Below are positions 16,806 to 24,931 of a stretch of DNA of 60,671 nt, in pieces. Origin of the DNA: Candidatus Dormiibacter spiritus (GTDB lineage Bacteria; Chloroflexota; Dormibacteria; Dormibacterales; Dormibacteraceae); contig QHBT01000007.1 in the NCBI GenBank assembly GCA_003244185.1, positions 1 to 60,671 on the forward strand. The letters are read 5' to 3'. How positions within the stretch are numbered: position 1 is the stretch's first letter; the number at the start of each line of letters is the position of its first letter. A program made the position numbers and the translations under genes. Below the pieces are notes generated by a model. The model was not told where the DNA came from. It did no database searches and saw only the letters and a list, made by a program, of their open reading frames with translations.

Positions 16806-17528
16806 CTAGCGGTTGATCCGGGGCGGGGTCTGCACGTAAGGCGGCTCGAGGGCGGCCTGGGCGGCCGGCCCGTTCGGTCCGTAGTAGCGAATGGCTGCTC
16901 GGCCGAGGGCTGTCACAGTCACCCAGTCAAAACCTGCTCCGACCACCAACCCGATGGCGAGGGGCGCGACCCTGGCGACGGAGGCGACTGCGCGCGTCCC
17001 AGCCACGCGGGCGATGATGCGGCCCAGTACATGGCCGCCCGTTCGGGTCGCGAAGCTCGCCGGGAAGCGGCGGAAAGCAGCCACGCTGAGACCCCGGCCG
17101 CCGGCGACGAGCACGTTGTCTCGCAGCTTGACGGCGCCGCCGGCGACGCCGACGATCACGAGGGCCTCGACCAGGCGGTCATCCGAGTCGGCCAGTTCGT
17201 GGCCGAACAGCATGGCGATGGCCATGACCAGCTCTGCCTCCTGCTCCAGCGCCCACAGGCCCTGGCCCGTCACCGTCCCCAGCGCCACTATGGTGCCCAG
17301 CCCGGGCAGGATTGCCGTCGCGCCACTCACGGCTCCCGTGGCGGACACGCGGCGCCGCGTTTGGCCGATCAGGATCCGGGCCAGCTCTTCAGGTGATTTC
17401 CCGGGGTTCTCCGCCGTGACGCGGGCGACGTTTGCGCGGATGTCCGACTCACGAGTGCGAAGCCCGTTCGCGATCAGATTCAGGGCCGGACGGAACTGGG
17501 GCGGGATTGAGTTGAGGACTTGCTTCAT
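16806..17528 (-). CDS. Hypothetical membrane-associated protein (EcsC/DUF697-like)
   Basis: 240 residues. Several Ala/Gly/Val-rich hydrophobic stretches occur (VSGATAILPGLGTIVALGTV, VIVGVAGGAVKL, VAPLAIGLVVGAGFDWV), consistent with two to four membrane or membrane-associated helices. The arrangement recalls EcsC or DUF697 proteins, but the match is weak. The N-terminus is soluble and charged. It lies 22 nt upstream of the thioesterase gene on the same strand, so both may share a transcript. Function unknown. Confidence 0.6.
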   Translation of the reverse strand: MKQVLNSIPPQFRPALNLIANGLRTRESDIRANVARVTAENPGKSPEELARILIGQTRRRVSATGAVSGATAILPGLGTIVALGTVTGQGLWALEQEAELVMAIAMLFGHELADSDDRLVEALVIVGVAGGAVKLRDNVLVAGGRGLSVAAFRRFPASFATRTGGHVLGRIIARVAGTRAVASVARVAPLAIGLVVGAGFDWVTVTALGRAAIRYYGPNGPAAQAALEPPYVQTPPRINR

Positions 17529-17584
17529 CTGAGCTCAGCCTAGAGGTTTGGCAGGCCGCATGCCAGCGCCCTAAAGTCCCGAGT

Positions 17585-18111
17585 ATGGTTGGGCGAGACG
17601 CCATGACTGCGCCGTTCGCTCGAGTCCAAACCGAGCGGCTGCTCCTGCGCCGGCCCGTAATGGACGATGTGGAGGCGCATTTCGTAATCCACGGCGATCC
17701 AGCGACTAACCAATACAACCCGAATGGGCCGGTGCGCTCGCTTGGGGCTCACGGCAGATCGTGGCTCGAGACATAGAACTCTGGGACCGCTATGGTTTCG
17801 GCCATTGGGCGGTTTCCGCCGAGCTCGAGCCCGCGGTGATCGGCTTTGGCGGGATTGGACGGATGACCTGGCGAGAGCGGGAGATCCTGAATGTCTACTA
17901 TCGGTTCTCCCCGAGCGTCTGGGGGAATGGCTACGCCTGTGAAGTCCTCCGGGCGGCGATCAAGCTCTGGCAGCGGTGGCTTCCGGACTTGCCCCTCGTG
18001 GTCCGGACGCGCCCCGCCAATGTGGCGGCCCGCCGTGTCGCCGAGAAGTCAGGTCTTGAGCGCCGGACCGATCTTGACTGCGAGCACGTGATCTACGCTC
18101 TCGGCTGGTAG
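17585..18111 (+). pseudogene. RimJ/RimL-type GNAT acetyltransferase, frameshifted
   Basis: The N-terminal part (TERLLLRRPVMDDVEAHF, from 17585 or ATG 17603) and the C-terminal part (frame of 17761: RDIELWDRYGFGHWAV through the acetyl-CoA region WGNGYACEVLRAA to the end) are two pieces of one protein in different frames. The change lies between about 17736 and 17760, where a run GGGG occurs; a one-base deletion explains it. Otherwise the gene looks full length (about 175 residues). Either a young pseudogene or a consensus error in the sequence. Confidence 0.75.
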
Positions 18112-18156
18112 CCGAGCTTCGGGGTTATCGGTAACCGCGTTCGGCTTGCTTCACCA

Positions 18157-18191
18157 GCGGTCAGTGATTCACCCGGTTCACCACTGACCGC
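18157..18191. terminator. 10-bp inverted repeat, probable terminator
   Basis: The arms 18157-18166 and 18182-18191 are perfectly complementary around a 15-nt loop. It sits between the convergent GNAT pseudogene and the His-rich gene. There is no T-run, so intrinsic termination is uncertain. A smaller hairpin (18123-18127 with 18132-18136) lies just before it. Confidence 0.45.
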
Positions 18192-18219
18192 CGCAGTTCG
18201 CTGATGTGTTCGAAACGCC

Positions 18220-18432
18220 CTACTTGTGGCCGTGTTCCTCCGCATGAGCCTTGGCCGCCTCGGAGGCGTGGTGGGCGGCATGCTCGTGATGTCCGCGGGC
18301 GGTGTGGGCGTCATGCGCAGCCGCCTGATGGTCACCGGCCTCGTGGTGCGTCTTGGCTTGCCGGTGGTGCTGAGCTGCCTTCTCATGGTGATCGGCAGCC
18401 TGCCCGTGGTGTTCCGCGGCCTTCTTTGACAT
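18220..18432 (-). CDS. His/Ala-rich heptad-like small protein
   Basis: 70 residues, ATG 18432 with a purine-rich GGGAGGG ribosome site just upstream. 21 of 70 residues are His, mostly as HH pairs every 6-7 residues (AAEHHGQAADHHEKAAQHH), so one face of a long amphipathic helix would be a His ladder. Similar His/Ala-rich mini-proteins exist in many bacteria, unnamed to my knowledge. Metal (Zn, Ni, Cu) buffering or pH sensing is inferred from composition. No signal peptide. Its surroundings (tRNA, GNAT pseudogene) give no clue. Confidence 0.75.
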   Translation of the reverse strand: MSKKAAEHHGQAADHHEKAAQHHRQAKTHHEAGDHQAAAHDAHTARGHHEHAAHHASEAAKAHAEEHGHK

Positions 18433-18528
18433 GGCACCCTCCCTAAATGTGATAGGAACACTTCGATCATAGACGCGGGACGGGCAGACCGCGATTAAGA
18501 TTTGGGGGGACCGAAAAGTCGGCGCTTG

Positions 18529-18601
18529 TGGAGCGAAGGGGAGTCGAACCCCTGACCTCCTCCGTGCGAGGGAGGCGCTCTCCCAACTGAGCTATCGCCC
18601 C
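18529..18601 (-). tRNA. tRNA-Ala, anticodon CGC
   Basis: 73 nt on the minus strand. The acceptor stem pairs 18595-18601 with 18530-18536 and includes the G3:U70 wobble that defines alanine tRNAs. The anticodon stem is CCTCC/GGAGG, with loop CTCGCAC giving anticodon CGC (reads GCG). The T-loop TTCGACT is regular. CCA is not encoded. A TATACT minus-10-like box lies just upstream on the minus strand (about 18614-18620). Confidence 0.95.
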
Positions 18602-18675
18602 GGTTGACGCCAGGGAGTATACCGGCGGCCACTGCGGCAGCCGCTCCGGGCGGCCATCTCTATACTCGACGGCCG

Positions 18676-19281
18676 ATGAGCCCGAAAGCGCGCGGCCGGC
18701 CCTTGCCCGACGGTGTTGATCCGGCTCGTATTCCGCCCGGCCAGGTGCTCACGACGCCCGACAAATGGCCGCTGCTGCACTTTGGTCCTGTGCCCGAGCC
18801 CGACTTGGAGCGGTGGACTTTCAAGGTGTTCGGCGCCGTCGGCAGTGAGCTGGAGCTGAACTACGAGACGCTGCGCTCAATGCCGGTCAAGGAAGTGACC
18901 GCTGACATCCACTGCGTGACAGGGTGGAGCCGGCTGGGCGATCGGTGGACTGGCGTACCAATCCAGGAGATCCTGACCCGCGTCAAACCCAACAAGAACG
19001 CCGGCCACGTCATGGCGCATTGCGAGTACGGGTACTCGACAGGCATGCCACTGCCGGTTCTGGACGACGAGGACGTTCTGCTCTGCCATGGCTGGAACGG
19101 TGCGGATCTGACGGTGGAGCACGGGTTTCCTCTGCGGCTGTTCGTGCCCAAGAAGTACTTCTGGAAGTCGGCCAAGTGGCTGCGGGGACTGGAGTTCATG
19201 ACGCAGAACCGGCTCGGCTTCTGGGAGCAGCGCGGTTACCACGACGAAGCAGACCCCTGGCGGGAGCAGCGGTACTGGTAG
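18676..19281 (+). CDS. Molybdopterin-dependent oxidoreductase (sulfite-oxidase fold, YedY-like)
   Basis: 201 residues from ATG 18676; the frame opens further upstream, but that would run towards the tRNA. The Moco-binding fold is recognisable, with the single Mo-ligating Cys in DIHCVTGWSRL and a following RWTGVPIQEIL segment. No Tat signal is visible, unlike YedY/MsrP, so it is probably cytoplasmic. The C-terminus has the GYSTGMPL and YGWKxxKW-like (KYFWKSAKWLRGL) segments of the family. Substrate unknown. The next gene follows after 14 nt and may be co-transcribed. Confidence 0.88.
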   Translation: MSPKARGRPLPDGVDPARIPPGQVLTTPDKWPLLHFGPVPEPDLERWTFKVFGAVGSELELNYETLRSMPVKEVTADIHCVTGWSRLGDRWTGVPIQEILTRVKPNKNAGHVMAHCEYGYSTGMPLPVLDDEDVLLCHGWNGADLTVEHGFPLRLFVPKKYFWKSAKWLRGLEFMTQNRLGFWEQRGYHDEADPWREQRYW

Positions 19282-19295
19282 CAGAACCCGTTCAG

Positions 19296-20015
19296 GTGGT
19301 GACGTTGACCAGCGACTTCGGGTGGGGGTCACCCTACGTCGCGGCCATGAAGGCACTTCTCGTTCGCGCCGGCGTCCAGGCGCCGCTCATCGACATCGAT
19401 CATGACCTGGCGGCGTTCAACATCCGGGCGGCGGCCTTCGTGCTCTGGGCTGCGACCCGTGATTTCGCCGGGCTGCCTTCAGTTCACCTGGCGGTGGTCG
19501 ACCCGGGAGTGGGTGGGCACCGGCGCGCTCTGGCGCTCGATTGCGGCGACGGCCGCCGCTACGTCGGCCCGGACAACGGGCTCCTGGAGTTCGTTTTGCG
19601 GCATGCGGATCGCCCTGTGCACGGAGTGGAGCTGACAGTGCCGGTTGGCGCCGCTCCCACCTTTCACGGGCGTGACGTGTTCGCGCCTGCCGCGGCGGCC
19701 CTGGCGTCCGGCACGCCCTTGGACCGCCTGGGCGCTTTCTGCGGACAGCTGGTCCGCCTTCAGATGGACGAGCCCCACGTGCTTTGGGTTGACCGCTTCG
19801 GGAATATCGTCACAAGCCTGCGCGCCCTGCCGACCGAACTCGAAGTGGCAGGTCACCGGGTGCGGCAGGTCCACCGGACTTTCGCCGACGCTGCGCCCGG
19901 CGTTCCCTTCCTCTACCTCGGCAGCTTGGGCTATGTCGAAGTCGGGCTGAGGGACGCCAGCGCAGCAACTCAACTTGGCGCTGTGCTCGGGAGTGTCGTA
20001 GCAGCGCGCGGCTGA
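19296..20015 (+). CDS. SAM hydroxide adenosyltransferase (DUF62 family)
   Basis: 239 residues from GTG 19296 (GTG 19299 also possible); the open frame extends to 18924 only by overlapping the previous gene. The family converts S-adenosylmethionine to adenosine and methionine using hydroxide, and is related to fluorinase/chlorinase. Seen motifs: LTSDFG at the start, VDPGVGG, GPDNGLL, GRDVFAPAAA and DRFGNIVTS. No halogenase-type insertion is visible. Cytoplasmic. Confidence 0.9.
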   Translation: MVTLTSDFGWGSPYVAAMKALLVRAGVQAPLIDIDHDLAAFNIRAAAFVLWAATRDFAGLPSVHLAVVDPGVGGHRRALALDCGDGRRYVGPDNGLLEFVLRHADRPVHGVELTVPVGAAPTFHGRDVFAPAAAALASGTPLDRLGAFCGQLVRLQMDEPHVLWVDRFGNIVTSLRALPTELEVAGHRVRQVHRTFADAAPGVPFLYLGSLGYVEVGLRDASAATQLGAVLGSVVAARG

Positions 20016-20072
20016 ACGGCGTCTTCACAGGCACGGTTGGCGCCGTGTGCCTGGGGAGTCAGCCTTGACCGA

Positions 20073-21119
20073 GTGTCAACCATCAGCCGGTTCAGCCGGT
20101 TCAACCGGTTCAGGCGGAGCACTCAGATCGCCCTTGCGCTCTCGGCGGCGCTCGGGCTGGTCGGCGGCTGCTCCGCGCAGGCGGCTCCGCCCGGCCCGGC
20201 CGGCGGAACCTTCCAGCTCTGGCAGGACGCAGCCATCTTCACAGCAGTGCAGCAACTGCTGATGGCACCGGGGGCCGGGCAGCAGCTATCAGTCGAAATG
20301 TACGAATTCGGCAGGCAGGACCTGGCCGAGGCGTTGCTCGCAGCCCGGGCACGGGGCGCTCAGGTCCGGCTCATCGTGGATAGAACGGTTCCCGCCAGCG
20401 CTCGAGTGGCTGACTGGCTTGCGGCGCGCGGCCTGGCCGTGCGCGCGTATCCCGTGGACGATCGAGCTTTTCAGATCGATCACGTGAAGCTCGTCCTGGC
20501 GCCTGCCGCAGCACTCGTGACTGGCATGAACTGGGGTGACACCAGCGCTGAGAACCATGACTACGGTCTGGAAACCCGTACGTTGCCGGTACTAGAGCGG
20601 TTGCACCAGATCTTTGAGCAGGACTGGTCAATTGCCGGGGGCGTCCCGGCGCCGGTCAATACGCGCAGTTCTGGTCCCGTACTGCAGACGGCGCCCGGCG
20701 AAGAGGTGCGGCAGGCCCTGCTCCACGCAATCGGCTCGGCCGGCCACTCGATCGTTGGCGAGATCTTCACACTGACCGACCCTGAAGTGGTCGCGGCCTT
20801 CGGGCTGGCGCATCGGCGCGGCGTCCAGGTCCGCCTCTTGCTGGATCCAAGCCAGGAGGTGAACCTGGCCGCCTACCGCGTCCTTCGGTCAGCCGGAGTT
20901 TCGTTGGCCTGGTTTCGCCTGCCGCCGGGGGTGAGGCTGCTGCACGCGAAGGCAGCTCTATTCGATGGGCGCGCGCTCCTGGTTGGCTCCGCGAATTGGA
21001 GCCAAGGCGGTCTATCAGTGAACCACGAGCTGGACCTGCTCGTCGCTGATGAAGCAGCTTGCTCCGCCTTCGCCAGCCGCTTCGAGCAGGACTGGCAGAA
21101 GGCGGTCAGCTTCGGCTGA
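20073..21119 (+). CDS. Phospholipase D-like lipoprotein
   Basis: About 348 residues from GTG 20073; TTG 20037 would add 12. The N-terminus is basic and carries a 9-bp tandem DNA repeat encoding RF-S/N-RF units, then a hydrophobic stretch ending in the lipobox LVGGC, so a surface lipoprotein. Two PLD repeats: the second has a full HKD motif (HAKAALFD then GSANWS). The first keeps His and Lys (HVKLVL) but lacks the Asp. Phosphodiesterase acting on lipid or nucleic acid outside the membrane is inferred. Confidence 0.85.
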   Translation: MSTISRFSRFNRFRRSTQIALALSAALGLVGGCSAQAAPPGPAGGTFQLWQDAAIFTAVQQLLMAPGAGQQLSVEMYEFGRQDLAEALLAARARGAQVRLIVDRTVPASARVADWLAARGLAVRAYPVDDRAFQIDHVKLVLAPAAALVTGMNWGDTSAENHDYGLETRTLPVLERLHQIFEQDWSIAGGVPAPVNTRSSGPVLQTAPGEEVRQALLHAIGSAGHSIVGEIFTLTDPEVVAAFGLAHRRGVQVRLLLDPSQEVNLAAYRVLRSAGVSLAWFRLPPGVRLLHAKAALFDGRALLVGSANWSQGGLSVNHELDLLVADEAACSAFASRFEQDWQKAVSFG

Positions 21120-21167
21120 TGGTTGCTGGCGTCTGCTGTGCGGCTTAGCGAGAAGGGGCGGCGAACG

Positions 21168-21257
21168 CTACCGGCGCTGCCAACGTGTCTTCTTAAGCAT
21201 CTTCTTGTGCTTGTGCTTGCGCATCTTCTTGCGCCGCTTCTTGATTACCGAACCCAA
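21168..21257 (-). CDS. bS22-type mini ribosomal protein (AURKAIP1/COX24 domain)
   Basis: 29 residues, found by reading the sequence: MGSVIKKRRKKMRKHKHKKM then LKKTRWQRR. This is the AURKAIP1/COX24 signature known in actinobacteria as ribosomal protein bS22, a very basic peptide bound to the small subunit. TTG 21257-21255 is the start, with GGAG five nt upstream; no in-frame ATG exists. It stands alone between the PLD gene and the HIT gene. Too short for standard gene calls and with a non-ATG start, so easily missed. Confidence 0.85.
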   Translation of the reverse strand: MGSVIKKRRKKMRKHKHKKMLKKTRWQRR

Positions 21258-21396
21258 GCCAACTCCATTGCGTGCGTAACTGACAAACACCTATTCGCCC
21301 ACCCCGATGGGCCGCGGGCCATGATACAGGAGCCGATCCGGCGATGGGCGAGAGCTCGCACCGGCGGGAGAGGGCCACCGATGGGCGGGCGCTCGC

Positions 21397-21885
21397 TCAG
21401 CCGGAGCGAAAGCCGGCGGCCAGCTTCTCCCAGGTTCGTTCCAGGTGCTCGTTGACGACTTTCACATCAGCCAGCACTGGCATGAAGTTCGTGTCGCCGT
21501 CCCAGCGCGGCACTGCATGGAAGTGCAAGTGGTCGGCGATTCCGGCGCCCGCGACCTTGCCTAGATTGACGCCGAGGTTGAAGCCATCTGGATGGACCGA
21601 GCCGGCCAAGACGCGGAGACAGCGCTGCACCAGTGCCATCACCGCCAGCAGCTCCGCGCCGTCCAGCGTGGCTAGATCGCCCGTGTGCCGGCGCGGTGCC
21701 ACCATGAGGTGACCCGGGTTGTAGGGAAATCGGTTGAGCAGCGCGATCGCCTCTGGTTCCCGCCAGACGAGGAGGTTGGCGCGGTCTTCTTCGGGACGAG
21801 CCTCGCGAACGCGGCAGAACAGGCAACCTGGCTGCGCTTCAGCGCTTATGTACTCCATGCGCCAAGGGGCGTGCAGATGATCCAT
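21397..21885 (-). CDS. HIT-family nucleotide hydrolase/AP4A phosphorylase-like
   Basis: 162 residues from the Met of MDHLHAPWRMEYI (21885). Upstream Met codons at 21912 and 21933 would overlap the divergent leuS start, so the inner start is preferred. A zinc Cys pair (GCLFCRV) and the histidine triad HLHFHAVPRW mark a HIT protein of the class with AP4A-like dinucleotide substrates. NPGHLMVAPRRH is the upstream family segment. Divergent from leuS with only about 20 bp between the starts. Confidence 0.92.
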   Translation of the reverse strand: MDHLHAPWRMEYISAEAQPGCLFCRVREARPEEDRANLLVWREPEAIALLNRFPYNPGHLMVAPRRHTGDLATLDGAELLAVMALVQRCLRVLAGSVHPDGFNLGVNLGKVAGAGIADHLHFHAVPRWDGDTNFMPVLADVKVVNEHLERTWEKLAAGFRSG

Positions 21886-21904
21886 TAGGCCGAAGCTAAC
21901 ATGA

Positions 21905-24346
21905 GTGGCCATGGCGGTTACGCGGCGGCGCACTTACGTGCCGCAGGAAATCGAGCCCAAGTGGCAGCGGACCTGGGTCGAGCGCGGGATCATGAAAGCG
22001 GCTGACGCCTCGGAGCGGCCCAAGTTCTACAACCTTGTGATGTTTCCGTATCCGTCCGGGGACCCGACAGTCGGCCACATGCGCAACTACGTCATCGGAG
22101 ACCTCATCGCGCGCTTCAAGCGGATGTGCGGCTTCGAAGTCCTGAACCCTTTCGGCTGGGATGCCTTTGGCTTGCCCGCTGAGAACGCCGCGAAAAAGCG
22201 CGGCAACCTGCATCCGCGCGAGTGGACTCTGGCCAATATCCAGAGCTTTCGCCGCCAGCTGGAGATGATAGGCATCCTCTATGACTGGGACCGAGAGGTA
22301 ACTGCCTGCGCTCCCGACTACTACCGCTGGACGCAGTGGCTATTCCTGCTCTTCTTCGAGCGCGGACTCGCCTATCGCGCGCTGGCCCCCGTCAACTGGT
22401 GTCCAGTTGACGAGACGGTTCTGGCCAATGAGCAGGTGATCAATGGCCACTGCTGGCGGCACGAGGACGTGCTGGTCGAAAAGCGCTACCTGGAGCAGTG
22501 GTTCTTCCGCATCACCGACTACGCAGATCGGCTGCTCGACGACCTGGACCTGCTGCCAGAGTGGCCGGAGCGGGTGCTGACGATGCAGCGCAACTGGATT
22601 GGGCGCAGCCATGGCGTCGAGGTGGACTTCCCGCTGGAGAGCTGCTCCGAGGCCGTCCGCGTCTACACGACCCGGCCGGACACGATCCACGGCGCGACCT
22701 TCATGGTGCTGGCTCCCGAGCATCCGCTGCTGCCAAGTTTGACCACCGAACGTCAGCGGGCCGAGGTTCAGGCTTACGTCGAGACTGCCCTGCACCAGAC
22801 CGATATCCAGCGGCTCTCAACCGAGGGCGGCAAGACAGGGGTTGCCACCGGCGCTCACGCCATCAACCCGATGACCGGGGAGAGGATCCCGATCTGGGTA
22901 GCCGATTACGTCCTGGGCAGCTACGGCACCGGCGCCATCATGGCGGTGCCGGCGCACGATGAGCGTGACTTCGAGTTCGCCCGTCGTTTCGGTCTGCCTA
23001 TTCGGCAGGTGATCGCACCCAGCGGTGGGGAACGGATCGCTGAGGACCGCGCGTTCGTAAGCAAGGAGGGGGTCTTGGTCAACAGTGGCGGGCTGACCGG
23101 GCTCTCCTGCGCCGAAGCGTTCGAACGCATAGCGGCTGAGCTTGAGTCACAGGGAACGGGACACCGAGCCAAGCGGTACCGTCTGCGCGACTGGCTCATC
23201 TCACGGCAGCGCTACTGGGGGGCGCCCATCCCGATCGTCCACTGCCCGGCCTGCGGACTCGTACCCGTGCCGCTGGATCAGCTGCCCGTCACCCTCCCCG
23301 ACCGGTACGCGCGGCTTTCGGAGCAGCCTGAGTGGTATGAGACGAAGTGTCCCGTCTGTGGCGGCGACGCTCGCCGGGAGACCGACACGATGGACACGTT
23401 CATGGACTCCTCCTGGTATTTCCTCCGCTTCACTGACGCGCAGAATGGGGAGCGGCCGTTCGATCCAGAGCTGGCAAATCACTGGATGCCTGTCGACCAG
23501 TACACGGGCGGCGTAGAGCATGCGATCCTGCACCTGCTGTACTCCCGCTTCTTCCAGAAAGTCCTCCAGGATGCGCGCCTCCTGGCCGAGCCTGAGCCAT
23601 TCAAGCGGCTGTTCACGCAGGGCATGGTGACTCGGTTCGGCGCCGTGATGGCGAAGTCCAAGGGCAACGGAGTATCGCCCGAGGAGCTTGTCCAAGCCCA
23701 GGGCGCCGACGCGGGCCGGGTCTACGAAATGTTCATCGGACCGCCCGAGGACGACGTGGAATGGTCTGACCAGGGCATCACAGGCTGCACGCGGTTCCTG
23801 CACCGCTATTGGCGGCTGGCGCTGGCGCCGGAAACCATCGTGGTCACCAGTGCCGGAGCGGACGCGACAGCCCTCCGTCGCAAGGTCCACCAAACGATCC
23901 GCAAGGTGACTGATGACTACCAAGGGTTCCACTTCAACACAGCCGTCGCGGCGCTGATGGAGCTGAGCAACGCCATGCACGAGCACCTGGCCGCCGGTGG
24001 GGAGCGGGGGATGGCGTGGGAAGAATCGGTGCGGAGCCTGACCCTGCTCCTTCATCCCATGGCCCCGCACATCACCGAGGAGGTGTGGAGCGAGATCGGC
24101 GAGGGTCTCTGCGCAGACGCGAGCTGGCCGGTCTTTGATCCGGTGGCGGCCAGTGAGTCGCAGGTTGACCTGGTGGTCCAGGTGGGTGGCAAACGGCGCG
24201 ACGTCCTCCGGGTCCCACCCGAGTTGTCCGAGTCTGCGGCGCTGAAGCAGGCACTGGCCAGCCCGGCAGTCGTCCGAGCGCTGGCCGACCGCCCGCCTCA
24301 GCGGGTGGTCTACGTGCCCGGCCGGCTGATCAATCTCGTGCCCTGA
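21905..24346 (+). CDS. leuS: Leucyl-tRNA synthetase
   Basis: 813 residues; GTG 21905 or ATG 21911 start. Charges tRNA-Leu. The HIGH-type motif is [15 protein letters not shown]. The editing (CP1) domain carries [20 protein letters not shown] and [13 protein letters not shown] zinc module (CPACG ... CPVCGG) precedes the catalytic core. The KMSKS loop is degenerate, reading [10 protein letters not shown]-terminal anticodon domain complete. Its promoter must lie within the 5' part of the divergent HIT gene. Confidence 0.97.
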   Translation: MAMAVTRRRTYVPQEIEPKWQRTWVERGIMKAADASERPKFYNLVMFPYPSGDPTVGHMRNYVIGDLIARFKRMCGFEVLNPFGWDAFGLPAENAAKKRGNLHPREWTLANIQSFRRQLEMIGILYDWDREVTACAPDYYRWTQWLFLLFFERGLAYRALAPVNWCPVDETVLANEQVINGHCWRHEDVLVEKRYLEQWFFRITDYADRLLDDLDLLPEWPERVLTMQRNWIGRSHGVEVDFPLESCSEAVRVYTTRPDTIHGATFMVLAPEHPLLPSLTTERQRAEVQAYVETALHQTDIQRLSTEGGKTGVATGAHAINPMTGERIPIWVADYVLGSYGTGAIMAVPAHDERDFEFARRFGLPIRQVIAPSGGERIAEDRAFVSKEGVLVNSGGLTGLSCAEAFERIAAELESQGTGHRAKRYRLRDWLISRQRYWGAPIPIVHCPACGLVPVPLDQLPVTLPDRYARLSEQPEWYETKCPVCGGDARRETDTMDTFMDSSWYFLRFTDAQNGERPFDPELANHWMPVDQYTGGVEHAILHLLYSRFFQKVLQDARLLAEPEPFKRLFTQGMVTRFGAVMAKSKGNGVSPEELVQAQGADAGRVYEMFIGPPEDDVEWSDQGITGCTRFLHRYWRLALAPETIVVTSAGADATALRRKVHQTIRKVTDDYQGFHFNTAVAALMELSNAMHEHLAAGGERGMAWEESVRSLTLLLHPMAPHITEEVWSEIGEGLCADASWPVFDPVAASESQVDLVVQVGGKRRDVLRVPPELSESAALKQALASPAVVRALADRPPQRVVYVPGRLINLVP

Positions 24347-24618
24347 CGGGTCTGCTCCAGCGCCGGCTCAACCGCCAACTGGTTTCCCTCAGCGCCTTAA
24401 CAACCAGGCTTGACCGGCGTCCGGTCGGTCCGAATACGCTTCAACCGTCGCACTCTGAAGCCCCCAAATGGGTGGGGGGTTTGGTTGGAGGGGTCTGTGT
24501 AGTGACGCGCGCGCGGGGGAGTTCCGCTGGGAGGATGCAGGCACTTGCACCGCGGCGCCCGGGAGTGGCGAACCGACCGCAGGGTTGATGCCAACCGCCC
24601 GAGGGCAGCTGAGCTGAG
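24347..24618. other. Non-coding spacer after leuS
   Basis: No convincing gene. It holds the promoter-plus-hairpin element described at 24396-24500. After it comes a CG-alternating stretch (about 24506-24514) and further GC-rich sequence without clear structure. The open frames on the minus strand lack family signatures. Confidence 0.6.
24396..24500 (+). repeat. Promoter-plus-G-rich-hairpin element, copy 1
   Basis: In order: CTTAACA (24396-24402), 7 nt, TTGACC (24410-24415), 19 nt, TACGCT (24435-24440), then about 30 nt and a hairpin of five C (from 24461) against a G6 run (24475-24479 and neighbours), followed by TT and GGTTGGAGGGGTC. The same parts in the same order, with the same 7-nt gap, occur at 40421-40507. 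The first boxes look like a promoter; the G-rich part could fold as a hairpin or G-quadruplex. Confidence 0.6.
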
Positions 24619-24800
24619 GTGAAGCCGATCGGCATTGCCCTGCCAGGTGCAGCCATCCCCCGCCGCGACGGGCCGCCTCGTGGCCCGGGCAGAACTCCTG
24701 GGCTTCGAAGCCGTTTGGGCGCTGGACGTGCGCCGCGAGCCCTTTCCTCAGTTGCGCCGCAGCCATCGCCGCCACCAGTCGGATCACCGTCGGAGCAGGC
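24619..24800 (+). pseudogene. LLM-class flavin/F420 oxidoreductase fragment, frameshifted
   Basis: Three pieces of a luciferase-like monooxygenase N-terminus lie in three frames: VKPIGIALPG (GTG 24619), ARAELLGFEAVWALDVRREP (about 24680-24740) and AAIAATSRITVGAG (24759-24800). Joined, they give the usual beta1/alpha1/beta2 start of an LLM protein. Two frameshifts and loss of the remaining 250 or so residues make it non-functional. A minus-strand tail at 24809-24931 (ending SLFEYDERGLVRRG) may be the remnant of a further gene. Confidence 0.55.
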
Positions 24801-24931
24801 AGCGCCGCTCAACCGCGCCTGACGAGGCCCCGTTCGTCATACTCGAAGAGGCTGGTGGTGCCGGAATAGGTGGGGAGCCTGCCCGGTAGCGAGAGCTTGG
24901 CCCGCCCGGCCAGAACGTCTTGGAGAACTGA

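Noticed and set aside
24809..24931. Minus-strand frame ending SLFEYDERGLVRRG as a real gene end
   Set aside because: No start or domain upstream, and it runs under the RND gene start; at most a relic.
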